A stretch of DNA of 64,000 nt from Agarophyton chilense. Its lineage: Eukaryota; Rhodophyta; Florideophyceae; Gracilariales; Gracilariaceae. Position 1 is the first letter of the stretch; each line of letters starts with the position of its first letter. The DNA lies in assembly GCA_030374765.1 (NCBI GenBank), contig JARGXX010000031.1:434001-498000 (forward strand), written 5' to 3'. A program made the position numbers and the translations under genes. Below, piece by piece: positions 1 to 12,189 of this stretch. Under the pieces are notes generated by a model. It was not told where the DNA came from. It was given only the letters and a program-made list of their open reading frames with translations, and made no database searches.

Positions 1-759
1 GGCCCATGGTTGGATTGGCCCCGTGACACACGTGGCTTAATTTTGGCACCGATTTTCGGATATTTGTAGAACGTTGGACTTTTGGGCCCTGACAGTTGGA
101 TCTCCACGTGTATGGCCCTGAGCAGGTGTGCACTACTGTAGAGTTTAGTTAGTGGGCCCTACTTAGGGAGATGAGATCTGACAGTCCAACGCTCAGAGTA
201 AATGGTAACCAAGGTTGGTCTTCGATACCTTTAGAGGTTCTTCGTCGCCATCGTTTCGGCCTTACAACCCGGAACGGGCTCTGGTTAGCAACGCCTGCGT
301 AGGGACACGACTGCACTTGGAGAGTGCCCACGTTTGGGTTCCGTGCAACCACCCCCTCGGGACCGCTCAGACGACCTGCGTGCACGATACCCCGTGGGGG
401 TTCTGCTTACTTGTTGCGTGCTTTTTGTGTTTCCTTTCGAGGACAGGTTTTCGCCCCTGTATTGGGTTTCTTTTGTTGTTTCGCCCTTTTTCTGGTTCTC
501 GGGTCCGGTGCCTGTTAGTGCCCGACCCTCGCCCCGTTTTTCCTCTTCGCCGGATTTTCCCCCATTCTTTGGGATACCCATACCCATTCCCGATCCACGG
601 TTTCTACCCCTCACCTCCGTCGGTACTGCCGGAATCCCCCGTGGGAGTTACACCCCACACTACGGGTGGAACGGAGGGCTCTGTCTCTGAGTCTGCCTCC
701 CCCAGGGAGCAAGGCTTCGAACACCTTGAGAGCACTTCCCGTCGCCGGGTTTTGCTCCA

Positions 760-3099
760 CAAACGTCCCATGACCAATTCGTGGGACGTGAGTGCCTAGT
801 TGCTCACGCTACCATTGAGCGCGACAGGGCGTCGCATCCATACCATCCTGGGGGTTCTGAAGGCGTATGAGCTGACCCTTAGCGCCAGCTTGGCAATTAT
901 TTCGCCCAAGGTACTGTACGCGCACCGGGGGGTCATCACCGCATTCCCTATTCCTCGCTCTTCCTTTGGCGAGCCTAAGCGCGCCGTCCGACGTGAACCA
1001 CGGCCTGCACGTCGTCCATTCGGGTTCACGTCGGTCAAACCGCCTGACTTTGCTCCATGTTCCCTTCTTCCCGTCGTGATATTCCTCAATTGGTCGCGCG
1101 TGATGTCGAACTTGCCTTACAAGCCCGTCCGATACGCCACTCTCCCTCCAGACTTTTTCGCTTTCGTCGGTTCCGTTACTCATTTCCCGACGGACCAACC
1201 TATGGGAAGCGCCGCAATGGCTTCGAACAACCAAGCGAGGAGCTCTTCTACATACCAAGTGGCTTATGAGCGCCCTGCGGACTGTGATGACCATACCATC
1301 GGACAAAATACGTGGGCAGTACGTCATGGAAGTCTGGCGTCCTCTGTGGAAGAATATCAGAGGTTTTGTGAGTTGTATCTCGACGCCTGGACGTTCGCTA
1401 TGATCCCCGATTTTTGGAGGGTCAGTAAGAGCGCGCGCAATGTCTTGTGGCATAACCGTTGGTTGCATTTTCCTGTGGATACGCCTTCGGCGACGCGCTG
1501 TCGCACCTTCATTCAAGCGGAAATGCCGTATGTCCGTTTTGAGGAGGAAGCCGTGTACCATTTCAGGGTGAACAAACTCTTTTCGGACCAATACGAGGAC
1601 TTCATCTCGCCTTACGTGAGATTTCCTCCAGCGGGACACAACCTCTTGGTGTTCATGTGCTTCTGGGCGCCGTATGACCGCCTGTTTTGGATGTCCAATA
1701 AGGTCTGTTGGAACTAGATGCATGATTTCAATGTTCGTTTGCGTCAATTCCTGGAGTTCTTCTTCTGTTGGCACCAGGTGGAGTTTCACGACATGAGCAC
1801 AGACAAACAGCCTCCGCTATATCTATCGCTTCTCTGCGTGGATTAGAAGCATTGGGCCCTGTACTGGCATATATCGCCGCTCGTTTTGGATCCCATGCCG
1901 TCCGTAGTGGCGTATCATTCGTCCCAACTCATGAGCGATGACAATGACCGAAGGTCTTGGTTGTCCTGGCAGGTAGTCTTCGTTGAGTTCGGCATGATGT
2001 CCCTTATGGCCTTCCTGGATACCTCGAAGTACGGAGTACGTGGTAATTTTTGTTCGGATGATTGGAGGGTATGGCACGGCGAGCACATACCCGGTCCTCG
2101 AGGTCGTCTAATCCAGCTCCGGACATCATGATCCGTTTCCTAAGGAACCTGAGCATTCAGAATATCGTCCGTGGGACCCTGTTTGCCGTCGAGGATGCCG
2201 AGGCCCTTTTGGATCATACCCTTCAGGTGGACTGGAGCAAGACTCCCGGGTTCCTTTGGTATGATCACGATACCGACTAGTTCACGCCGATTCCGCTACA
2301 TCCGCAGGGTCGGGATGACACTCGTCCCCATCCCGCCAAGCTTTTGACGAGTCAACCATCGGACCTTCCGAGGCGTCATATGCCTGACTATTACTCGAAG
2401 GCCATCGGTTTTGATCCCCCGTGCTTTGAGCCTGATTTAGATGCCACGCCGTTGGTTCCTGATGGAATGTACGATGGAGGGTCCTTCGGTGAGGATCCAT
2501 TCATCCTACCGGTAGAGTGTTTCATTCCTCCGGTCGAGTCCAATGTTGTGTTGCCAGCCGCCTGCCCTCCTCCAGCTCCTCCAGGTGATGCTCCTCAGCA
2601 TGAACTCTCATATGAGCCGCCCGTGGCCCAGGTATACATCCCTCCTGGAGAAGTTATTGTCGAATCCGCTAGTCCTGTAGGTGATGCGCTGGCTCAGACG
2701 TACACTGTGGGCGTCGATATCGCTTCGTCCTCTCCGTTGCCGCGTTTTCCCGCTTCGGTGACGGCTGCAGCTGCGTATCTACGTCATGTCTGCTGTACCG
2801 TTGGTATCACTGCCTCGATGGACATTGCGACAGGCCTGAAAGAAGCCTGCTCCTGGGCACGTCGCTCGACGCGCTACGCCTCGAATGTCCAACAGGGTCA
2901 AGATTTGAATACCGCTATGGTCAATCTCCTGCAGCAGAATGCACAGATTATGTCCCAGAGGGTTACTGTGGACTGGAATGCCCGGTATTGTCTACATTTG
3001 AGCGACCGGGAGGCTTCCGAGGGTGACAATCGTTCTTCAAGTGAATCTCGGCCGAAAAGCGTGCTCGGCTTGCTGGTGCCGGTCCTACTGGTACAGTAG
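760..3099 (+). pseudogene. antisense coding region of LTR element 1
   Basis: This is the long coding region that runs against the element's own direction. One stretch (to about 1717) encodes a Trp/Tyr/Phe-rich protein with recurrent aromatic pairs; the other (2344-3099) encodes a Pro- and acid-rich part followed by a helical, Ala-rich part. The same two parts recur in element 2 in the same order. I do not recognise the family. It could be a capsid-like or accessory protein, but no known motif supports either. It is a fossil with a small number of breaks. Confidence 0.5.
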
Positions 3100-3360
3100 T
3101 CTCCTCTGGTGATCCTGGCCCCATTTTTGCTCCTGCAAGTTCCCATGAGGACGATGGAGTTACTCCTGCGCCACCCCTAGTGAGTCCTGTTCGTGTTTGG
3201 AGCGCTTTCGCGAACCTTGAGGTCATGGTGAGGGCTGTTTGCCCTCTGCTAATTTGTCAAATAAAGTAATGCTTGTGCTTTCCCAAAGTAGATCCTGTAT
3301 TTCTCAAACGTGCGTACCTCTAGAGGCAGTCTGAACCTCGAGAGCTTCCTCAGGTCTCCC

Positions 3361-3765
3361 TTAGATGTCGTCTGAGGACTGACGATGATCCCTGATGCGG
3401 TATCTACGGAGAACCGTCGTACCGGGAGGCGTTTCGAGAGGCTTTTTGGTATTATTCGGGCCAATTGTTGCCCCATCCTGAAGGCTGCGCTCCGTGCTGC
3501 CGATTTTGCGCCAATAACGGGCGATAAAATTAGCCGGAATGGTTTGAGGCTTTTTCCAACTGTCTTCCCTGGGAGTACAGCCAAACAAACGGACGCCATA
3601 GCGCATTATCCCATCTTCTTCCTGCCTGGCGGAGATGAATAGATCAATAAGGTATTTCTGTTGGCATATTTCCTCCGGAAGGAGGGTATGTTCCAGAAGG
3701 GCGAATCCATCGGAGTCGGGTGGGAGAGATGAGTCTTCGTCATTGACATTGACTGATGGGTCCAT
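3361..3765 (-). pseudogene. chromodomain-like protein of LTR element 1
   Basis: The middle of this 134-residue reading resembles a chromodomain: a hydrophobic start, a YGVRLFG-like strand in the place of the usual YLVKWKGY, a DSWKKP segment where family members have TWEP, and a final helix with IPANFIARYW. It lies just inside the LTR, as the sense chromodomain gene of element 3 does, and converges on the antisense coding region. Chromodomains bind methylated histone tails and, in LTR elements, can target insertion. The assignment rests on motif spacing read by eye. Confidence 0.5.
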
Positions 3766-3848
3766 TAGGACGGTCAGGTCCGCGGATATTTCCTTAGCAG
3801 CTGTATGGACCTGAGCCTCTACCTGAGGTCGTTATGATTTCGTTGGGC

Positions 3849-4228
3849 AAGTAGTATCTGCTCTAACGGAGAGAGCAGACACTTGCGACAGTGTTCGGGA
3901 CTGCCGAATGGGTGCTCGCGGCTAAGTGAAAGATGTGGTAGAGCATGACACTAGCGAGCTAGAATGGGGGTCGTAAAGCCCCACTCCCCAACGAGGGTAG
4001 TTGGTACTATGGAACGGACAACTACTTGATGTTGCTCGTCCGGATCTCTGGTTAAGGAATTCTGAACTAGAAACAAGATAGTTTGTAAACCCGTTGTTGT
4101 CTCCTTTACTTTGGAGTTGGCGCTCTCCTTTGTCCCATATATACTGTGCACAGGGGTGAGCGCCGCACATAATAATATCCAAATATAAGCTTGGTTAGCC
4201 AATTGACCCCTCTATAGTACGGGATAAC
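3849..4228 (-). repeat. partial LTR, family B
   Basis: The reverse complement matches the last 377 bases of the 618-bp LTR at 20622-21239, including the GATACTAC end and the block around TTATCCCGTACTATAGAGGG. The 5' part of the LTR is missing beyond 4228. Confidence 0.8.
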
Positions 4229-4762
4229 TACGTCTGTGTTCTCGGAATGCTAGTTTAGCCGTCAAAAACGGGCGAACTAAAATGTACAGAAACCCCATGA
4301 ATTTTTTCGTTTTCGCAGTTCCATATTTTCTCAAAATAACTTCACTCATTCCAAGTTTCTAGTTTTTAGGGAACATGAACTAGCAAAACACTGCGTAATC
4401 CGAAGTTTTTGGGAGCCCTAATTAGGTGTGCATAGTAAAACATTGTGCATGTATTTCAAATTTTCGCCACACTCACTCATCTTCGCGTAATAGACAATGA
4501 AGCCTGGTAATAGCAATAAATATCAAAAAAGAAATAGAAATCTTGCACTTCGGGGGCACTTAGCCAAATTTTCAAATTACCACAACGCAGGTGTCAGTGC
4601 CCGCAGTCCGTCTCGACCCCTCCCCACAGCCCTGCATCACGTGAACTGCATGCCCCACAACTCTCCCCATATAATTATCACCGCACCCCATGCGCCATAA
4701 CCTCCACGCCACCCTGCTTCTTTTCCCTTCTTCCGCATCAACGCGCCCCCGCATTCCACACC
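4229..4762. other. spacer and probable 5' end of the DNA transposon
   Basis: No gene is visible. The sequence changes from AT-rich to C-rich at about 4600, where the transposon coding region begins. A weak TATA-like stretch (CATATAATTATC, about 4668-4679) lies about 90 bases before the transposase start codon. I could not find convincing terminal inverted repeats or a target duplication. Confidence 0.4.
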
Positions 4763-7700
4763 ATGCCTCGCTGCTGCTTCTCCCGTTGCCCCTTCTTCGT
4801 CCGCACCACCCCTGCCCTACAGCGCCACCGAGGAAGGTGCCCTCACCGTATCCCCCGCACAAAACGCACGCTCCCACCAACCATAACCCACTTTCCCCCC
4901 CGCACAAAGCGCCACAAGTCCACTTCTCAACTGCACGCCCCTCTCACCCCCTCAATCCGCCCCTCCGATAACGTCCTCCTCGCAGATGAGGACTCCTACC
5001 ACCACCAGCAACATGCCCTATCCCTTCACACCGCAGACGCACACCACATCGCTAACAGTCCTCTCTGCTCCGTCTCATCCTCAGCCCCAGTCCCCCAGCC
5101 CCCCGTCACCCCCACCTTCGAACACCCACACGTAGAGCAGCTCGTTATCTACATCTCCTCCATTGACGCCAACCTCAGCCACCGAAAAGCAGAGGAGCTC
5201 ATCACCATCCTCAACGATCCAAGCTTTTCCAAGTCAACCTTCCAGCGAACCGTCTCCTCCGCCCGCCAATGCATCGAGCTCCAAGAAAACCTCTTCAAAC
5301 ACCGCATCGGTTCCTTGGGCTTCGTCCCACACTCCATCACCGACACTCTCCAACGCTTCTCCACAACCGTCTACCTCAAAAACCCAATCCATGTCCTCAA
5401 ACATCAGCTCTCCCCCGCACACCACCACAACCCCTTCTTCCACCCCGTCACCCAAAAGTCACAATCCGGTTGCCCCGCCTTCGCTCACCCAATGGCCGCC
5501 TGTCTCTGGCCCAACGTCTTCCCCGCGCTCAAATCCGCCATCGTGCAGTCCAAGAACAACCAGATCATATTTCACTGCCCTCACAGAACTGGAATGGACT
5601 CCTTCATCGGTTTCATCCGGCTCTACTCAGACAAGTTCTACACCTTTCTCAAAGCCTCCTCCATCACCTCCTACCCCCTCCGTATCACACTCCTCAACTT
5701 CTCGGACTCCTTCAGACGAAAATGAATCTCTCAAAACCTCACCCTCGTCGGTTACCTCCCAACCTCCTTCCAACCCACCGCATCTGCCCCCGAAGCAGAC
5801 GCTATCACCCGCTCGTCCGCAGATATCAATCGCGAAACAAGAATGGAACTCACACAAGCCGCCATCAAAACTATCCTCCAGCCCCTTCTCTCTTCCGGTC
5901 TCCTTGGCTTCCCCTTCCGTGACGCTCATAAAGTCCTCCGCCAATGTCACCCGGTCCTCGAAAGTTATTGCACAGACATCCCCGAGTCCAAGGGCATCCT
6001 CGCCATCTCCTACGGAACACGCCCCAAGAGACCCTGCCACCAAAGTCTCTTCACTCGCTCCCTCCTCCACGAACCCTCTCACAGCGCTCCCTCCGGCACC
6101 CCCCATCACACCTCCAACACTCGAAAGCTGCACGCCTCTCTCCTCCATGACTCTGAACAGGCGCACCTCTCCCGAAAACCAAGAGTCTTCCGCACCAAGA
6201 AAGAGGAAGCAGTCACAGTCCTCCAAGAAGTATCCCTCGCGACATACAGCTCCATTCTCGAATCCTACCCCCTCCACACCATCTCTCAAGAGCTCACTCC
6301 CTACAGCATCTTCGCATTTGAACCTAATCACAATTTTCATCTCAGAATCTCCAAGCTCATCAAACTTACAGCCATCGAAAGGCTCAAGTCTGAATTTCTC
6401 TTCACCACCATCGGCCCTTCCAACACCTCCCGCTCCTTCATGTCAGTCCGCACCTCCATATTCAACCACCCAAACTCCATTCTCGCCGCGATCGAAGCTC
6501 ACTCCCCCGCCGAAGGCGTCCGCATGAACTTCTCCACCTACGACAGCGCTCGTAACCTCAACGGATTCTTCACTCCAGAAGGCATACGCGGCATGCACGA
6601 AGCCAAAGACTACCGCGCTCTCGACATGGTCTTCCCCTTCATCGGCACTTTCTTCGACAGATGCTGCAACGAAGTACAGACCGCCCCGATCACCAATGTC
6701 TTCACCAATTACTCTGACCTCCTCCTCATGTCCATGTGCTACAACACCGTCCCATAATGTACAGAAGAACCATTCTCAATACTAGAGGACCACATTCGCT
6801 CCTTCAAACTCGCGGCAGTCACCACTCTCGGCCATCGCCACACCTCCAACCTTGGCACCCTCAAGTCCCATCTCCTCGATCACATCGTCGAAAAGATTCG
6901 AAGATACGGCGGCCTTCACTTCAACGATGCTGTCATCTACGAACACGCTCACACCCTCTTCAAAGCTCAGTAACGCCACACCTCCAAGCAACGATCCACC
7001 GCCCACACCGAAACCATCCGAGCCATCCACCGGTCGCACGCACTCCAGCACTGGAACCCCATCCCCTCTCAACCTTCCCTCTCCTCCTCCTCCCGAACTC
7101 TTCTCACACCCCGTCAGCCCGTCTTTGTCCGTAACGGCAGAACCATACCACTCTCAGACCTCATTACCGCACACAGGCTCCTCCGCCTCAACGCCCTCTC
7201 CAACCCATCCTCCCTCAATGACCTCTTCTCGCCAGACACCATTTCCACCCTCTCAAAATAGGAACCACTGCACTCCCCTCGTTCATCACCCTCTCCCTTG
7301 AAACACTTTCCCTCCACAAGCACCACCCCGAAGTCCGTCTCTTCCATCTCACCGTAGTCAAGTCCGCTTAGATCGTCGGTGAGTATATCCCTACATTGCA
7401 GGATTACCGCCCGGCAGAAAACGAAATAGCCTTCAAGGATCCTACCATCCCAGTCATTCAACGCATCTTCGCCGCTCTCTCCTTTGGTCCCTCCAAGTCT
7501 CCAAAGTTCTCAGACATCATCGTCGCCGGTAAAACCTCCTCCACCTCTTCCCTCACAATTCGGGTGTGCAAGCTCCACTCTCTCATTCGACTCTCATCAA
7601 CAAACACCCCCAACACCTCCACCAAACTCTCATTCGACTCTCATCAACAACCACCCCCAACACCTCCACCGAACTCTCATTCGTTCAGTTCTTGGAGATA

Positions 7701-8003
7701 GACCCCCCAAGGGACAGCATTGACCAAGCCCTCAACGGCATCTCCCTTCGCTGGGCCACGGACGACGAACACAACCACACAGTGCACCCTGTACCCATCT
7801 CTTGAGCCTCAACCTCTGAAAATGTCTTCGCTTGGTTCGGTGTCATCCCTTCTTTCTCCATCCTCGGCTCTGTTCATGTCCTTAGCGAGAACTACCACGC
7901 TCCCCCTTTCGCACCACGCCTCGACTGGCGCTTCCACCGCTTCTACCTCAACCGTTTCTATCAGGACTCATGTGCAAAACCATTCATTAAACCGTCGCCT
8001 TAG
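4763..8003 (+). pseudogene. zinc-finger transposase-like gene, decayed
   Basis: The reading starts at an ATG with a C2HC zinc finger at residues 4-24 (C-x4-C-x12-H-x3-C), followed by a basic, Pro-rich stretch and a helical region. It breaks at 5725 and continues in another frame at 5843-6757. A further frame then carries a segment at about 6780-6980 with KSHLLDHIVEKIRRYGG and YEHAHTLFKAQ, followed by a stop and then RHTSK; this resembles the C-terminal part of Plavaka/KDZ/CACTA-type transposases. The last part, about 7690-8003, encodes FAWFGVIPSFSILGSVHVL and ends at TAG 8001-8003, with a TGA at about 7803 inside it. At least three frame changes and several stops are present, so it is inactive. 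The family is tentative because I cannot place the catalytic acids. Confidence 0.5.
7580..7683. repeat. 47-bp tandem repeat, 2.2 copies
   Basis: Two copies of a 47-base unit starting CTCTCATTCGACTCTCATCA lie at 7580 and 7627, with ten bases of a third at 7674. The unit is not a multiple of three, so it shifts the reading of the transposase-like gene that it sits in. Confidence 0.9.
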
Positions 8004-9625
8004 TTCTCGTTTCCTAATACTCCTTTTGTTGCACCCACCGTTCCCAATTCTTCTCCCATTGGCTTCTCCACTTCCCTCCCACTCACTCTCTTCAAACGAG
8101 TAAAATACGACTCTTCCGGTTTGCAGGCTCCCACGTAGCAATCCAGTACAGCACCAAACCGTTTCGTCAAGTTTTCCACAAAGAATTGCTCTTTTACTGC
8201 AAGGTAGATCTCCCCAGATGAAAGCATCCAAATTCCCACGGTCACAACCTTCTCCGAATTTCTTGCCACCCTCCTCCCTTCCCCCGCAAGAAACTCATAG
8301 TTCTCAAACTCCACACCATTCCTCTCCCTCACTACGTCCGAAGCTATCCCCAAAATCCACTCCACTGCAAGCGATAAATACTTACCGTATAAAGTAGAGA
8401 ACAATAATTGCCTGTGGCCCCCGCGTCCAATCTCCCTGTCCATCGCCGCAAGAACGCAAGTAATCCACGCATCCAGTCTTCCAAGATGCATCACCGTCCC
8501 ATCCACGTACTGATTCTCCCCGTCCTTTTCCATCCTAACATCGTACCCCATAAACTCCTCCAGCACTTCCACGGCCACTCCATTCCTAAAGTACAAATCT
8601 CCATCATCAAATCTTCTGAACATCCGAAGAGCCCTCGACCCCGAATACATCAGATCGTCAACCAGGCGTGTGCGCCATGCCGATAGTCTCCTTGTGGCAT
8701 CCTCATCCCCCACCCAAAACTTCTCCCGCGCCTCTTCTATATCCTTCTTCAATTACATTCAGAGCTCCGTGTCCTCCTACAACTTCACACGCCGCGCAAT
8801 CAAGTCATAACCGAGCAGCCCAAAGAGTCGGTCACGTGCACCCCGCTTTCGTACCCCTACCACATCACTCAGAATCGGTGTCATCCGCTGTCTTAAACAT
8901 ATATCTTCACTCACCTCGTCAACGCACTCCTCCTTCCTCCCCGCAGTAGTTATGGATTCCCACCGTTTCTCTTCCACCTCCGTGCGCACAACATACGTCA
9001 GCAACGGATCGCTTCCCGCTTGAAATGACGGCGTGTACGCCCTCATCTCTGTTGCCACCTGAAACGGATAATTCGGTACTATCTCGTTTGACCCTACCAC
9101 AAAAATACTCTCTTCGTTTTGCACTGCCACCGTCTCACTTCGATTCATCCAATTACTTGCTACCACCTTGTTCTTGAAGCAGAGCTCCGACGTCTCCAGT
9201 CGTGCACAATGTAGAATCCTGTCATAGACATACCGTGCAAACCCATAGAAGCTCTCCTGTACTCCAATGTCATACTTATCTCGCTCCGCCATCTCTCCCG
9301 ATTCACGCCCTTTCCCTCCCGTTCTCAGAGTGTCCAACGCTTCCCTCAAGCTGTCCACCAACAAATTCTGTCCACTTACCTCCCCCCTCAAGAGATCCAC
9401 TTCCTTCTGTGTCAACTTCAGACTCACCATCACACTAAATTAATCATCCCGCACCCTACCCAACTCCCCTTTCCAAACATTCACCTTCTGAACCAAAGCA
9501 CTACGTGTTAACATACTGACATCCTCCTCCAAAGCCTCTGCACCCTCTTCCTCGTTTTCTGCAATAGATCGTCCTCTTGCGCTTTGAACTCTCCCTTGGT
9601 CAGCCATCGCAGTCCTCGCTGCCAT
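8000..9625 (-). pseudogene. second gene of the DNA transposon, 541 codons in one frame with four stops
   Basis: From an ATG at 9625 to a TAA at 8000-8002 the minus strand keeps one reading frame, broken only by four in-frame stops (about 9440, then three clustered at 8756-8777). There is no frameshift. The N-terminal third is rich in Glu, Arg and Leu and looks helical, with a possible coiled coil around EVDLLRGEVSGQNLL. The C-terminal half has repeated FENYEFL-, VEWILGI- and LYFRNGVAVEVL-like blocks. I do not recognise a family. In CACTA-like elements a second gene encodes a DNA-binding accessory protein, so a similar role is possible by position only. Confidence 0.5.
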
Positions 9626-10180
9626 TTACGATACTATTCTCGCTCTTCTAACACGCATGCCATCTGCAGTTTCCGAACTACTTCTACCGCCAACCCCCTG
9701 TTCTCCACCAGACGCACTTACAAAACGCTCTCACGAAACACGAGGCCCTTCTTCCCTTCCATCTGCTACTACGGTCTGGTATTCCACTCCTCTTGTTCGC
9801 CATGCTTTTATTACTCGCCCTGTTTCTCGTCTTCCCGAAGATTCTCTTGTGAGCTCCACTTCTACAGCGGTTTCCTCGCGTTGCGAATTATTCCTCGCGA
9901 CCCTGGCTTCGTACTCCCCCCTCTCTTCTAATCGGACGGGGGTCTTATCCTGTTCATTTTCCGTAGTACGTATGATCCTTGCGCGGTCAGCTGCGCGTCT
10001 GGTCCCGGCTTTAATTCTCCTCTCGATATCACCTGTTACCCCTGTTTCCTTTCGTACAGTACGATGAGATGTTGCTATCCTTCGCCTCGGATCTCCTTTT
10101 CGTAATACATGTGGCTCCTGTCGCCGTGCTGAATCGTTCGCGCCGCTTCTCGGCTGCCCTTCTCGTTCTTCCTCACCTTT

Positions 10181-10723
10181 TCATATTATTTTATCCTCAA
10201 TCTCCTCAATTATTGCATCTGCACATGTATCAACGAGCGTACTCTCTTTCTCAACCGGGTAAGTAGCTTTCCTTACCTCTTTTACACCATCAGGGCGAGT
10301 TCTAGAAGTTCTGCCCTTCCGATCACCTCCATGTCCTCCCCGCAATGCACCAACGATCGCAACTATGGGTTTTCCGTTCTGCACTGCGGGCATCTTCTCA
10401 ACGCCCACATTTTGTCTTCGTGTCGCTTTCTGGCCATTTTTAATATTCGGAATCACGGAAATATCCTCCCTTAACGTTTCCTCCGAACAACCCCCATCGC
10501 GGCACACCCTTGCGTCTCTTGCGCTCCTTAGCCCGCTTCTCGGCAGGCCTTCTCTACCACCGCCAGGGCCACCCCTTTCCCTCCCAGAGTCATGGCGCTG
10601 GGACTTGCGATCTCGCCGCACATCCGGTGCACCTGACGCTTTCTTCCTCTTCCTCTTCAACATCATTCGATATTCCCAACGGTAGCCGTAGAAGCAGTTC
10701 CAAAGCCAACAGCGGCGGGCCAT
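10181..10723 (-). pseudogene. basic, Arg/Lys-rich reading upstream of the second transposon gene
   Basis: This lies in the same frame as the 8000-9625 gene. From the ATG near 10663 it reads MLKRKRKKASGAPD and continues with many Arg, Lys, Gly and acidic residues, ending at 10181. Low complexity and a likely nuclear-localisation-type cluster at the start suggest the original N-terminus of the second transposon protein. The stretch between 9626 and 10180 keeps a similar composition but is closed by stops. No domain is recognised. Confidence 0.35.
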
Positions 10724-10730
10724 TCAAATA

Positions 10731-12079
10731 TCACGCTACTCCTTTCTCGCGAAAAAAGCGGAAAATTACAGGAATGGAAAATTGCAAACGGTTTCCCGCC
10801 TCTGAAACTGACTTTGAGATTTGGCAAGTTGTTGTGTCATTTTCAAAAAAAATCTCATCCATTCCATCTCCCTTCATACCAAAACTATAAAATGTGATTG
10901 CATGAATTCCGGACGGTTTCGTCACAACTAAACAAAATTTCTTTCTTAGTTTTCATAAGTCTACGTTGAATGAAACCTGTTTCTGCAGTTTTCATTGCTG
11001 TATCGACCAGACCTACTTGCCCTCCCATGCCATGAAAGAAAAACTTCGAAGGAGTGGGTTCCCACTACTAGGAGTTCTCCACAATACCACGACTCTCTAG
11101 ACCAAGGTCATCAAGCACGAACTGAAGAATGGTTCTGCCGTTGAAGCCGTAAAATATTCGATTGCCCTCAACCTTCTGACGGCCTACGCACGCACAAATT
11201 TGGGAAATTTTGATGAACGAATCTTTTGTTCCAGCGGTTACCATTCGTTTGATGTTGTTAGAATTCAGTATATAGTCTTCAGCGGAAGAATCTGACTTAT
11301 CACGGGCACCATTAAGCACTTTGTTGACCTCTGTTTCGAAAGATTACATCATAACTTTCCTGGGAGTAAGGTCAACTCTTTCTGTTGAGATTTCCTTACG
11401 AGGTTTAGGGGATCATCCTTTGCATTCTGATTCGTTTAAAAGACATAACACATAGTATCTTCATCTGCAATGGTGTCACGAATTCCAATATATTGGCACC
11501 TGTGCAGAACGTAGTGGTATACAAATCTCTGAATTTCTGAAATCATCTTGTCGGTTACCCTTCGTTCAAATTCTTTCCAGGAAACGTGAATTAATTCATT
11601 CGAAGAAGTATCTAAAGTCCTCTGGTCAACGATTCCACAGATAAGTACTCCTCTGGAGATGTACATCTTTGTGTCTCCTGGTGAGATGTCAGGCTTTTCT
11701 TCTTCCGGGTGAGTTACATTGAAGCGTATGAAATATACAAACTGTAGCCCAAGAAAAAAATCCGTCTTCCTGTCCATAGAGGTCTCGCATTGTAAAAAGT
11801 TGGTTCTGGAACAATTCCATCCCAATTGTTGAATGTATGAGTAAATTCATAACGAAATCCATTCCCAAAAAAGGTTTTTGTTGTGTGAGGGGCCAAGTGC
11901 AGGCGCGCAATGTGGGGTGTGTTGCAGTGTGTTCTAGCCATGTTTCTGTTATGGCAAAGACGTCCGAATTGAAGTATGTGTGAGGGTTCTTGCAGAGGTA
12001 GAAATCGCTGGCTCACCAGAGGACTTGAGCAGGTTCTCAACTGTAGTTTATCCAGTCTGAGGGTGAAGAATTCATTCAA
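10731..12079 (-). pseudogene. RNA polymerase II largest subunit (RPB1), internal fragment, pseudogene
   Basis: RPB1 is the catalytic subunit of RNA polymerase II. Reading down the minus strand in protein order: NNWDGIVPEPTF and ARPLWTGRRIFF (about 11750-11830); ISPGDTKMYISRGVL, ELIHVSWKEF and GIRDTIADEDTM (11436-11700); LNGARDKSDSSAEDY, FIKISQICACVGRQ, RTILQFVLDDLGLESRG (11068-11319); then the bridge-helix region with KFFFHGMGG, GLVDTAMKTAETGFIQRRL (about 10960-11040) and KGDGMDE near 10865. These match the conserved funnel to bridge-helix part of RPB1 in the correct order. The N- and C-terminal thirds are absent. There are frame changes and stops, including two stops just after VENS, so it cannot make a subunit. 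No introns are evident. Confidence 0.88.
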
Positions 12080-12189
12080 AAATTATGCCTACGTAAATTG
12101 AGATTCCGAGAGTCTCCCAACAATGTTCTCACTTCAACTTAACACTCTGTTTTAGACACAGACCTTCTCTCCGCTCACGTCCACGACGT

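Larger units (their letters stand above)
1..4228 (-). mobile_element. LTR element 1, partial (chromodomain plus antisense-ORF type)
   Basis: Read on the minus strand, this element starts with an incomplete LTR (family B, 3849-4228), then a chromodomain-like coding region (3361-3765, minus), then a long coding region on the opposite strand (about 760-3099, plus). The far end lies beyond the window or is not recognisable in the first 200 bases. About 2.35 kb (760-3105) is closely similar to the reverse complement of 17.70-19.68 kb, so the two share ancestry. I see no reverse transcriptase or integrase. It looks broken, with several breaks, and is an old copy. Family: non-autonomous LTR retrotransposon-like; exact clade unknown. 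Confidence 0.6.
4500..10730. mobile_element. decayed DNA transposon with two convergent genes (Plavaka/KDZ/CACTA-like, tentative)
   Basis: A plus-strand transposase-like gene (4763-8003) and a minus-strand second gene (8000-10.7 kb) meet tail to tail, their stop codons overlapping. The C-rich plus strand continues through both, which fits a single unit. The right boundary is placed at about 10730, where RPB1 homology begins. The left boundary is approximate. No terminal repeats were found by eye, so the superfamily rests only on the transposase layout: an N-terminal zinc finger, and a C-terminal stretch of the kind seen in large cut-and-paste transposases. Confidence 0.5.

Noticed and set aside
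5163-6527. A 454-residue Ser/Pro-rich plus-strand reading
   Set aside because: It is a shadow frame of the transposase-like gene produced by a C-rich strand; the zinc finger and transposase-like blocks are in the other frames.
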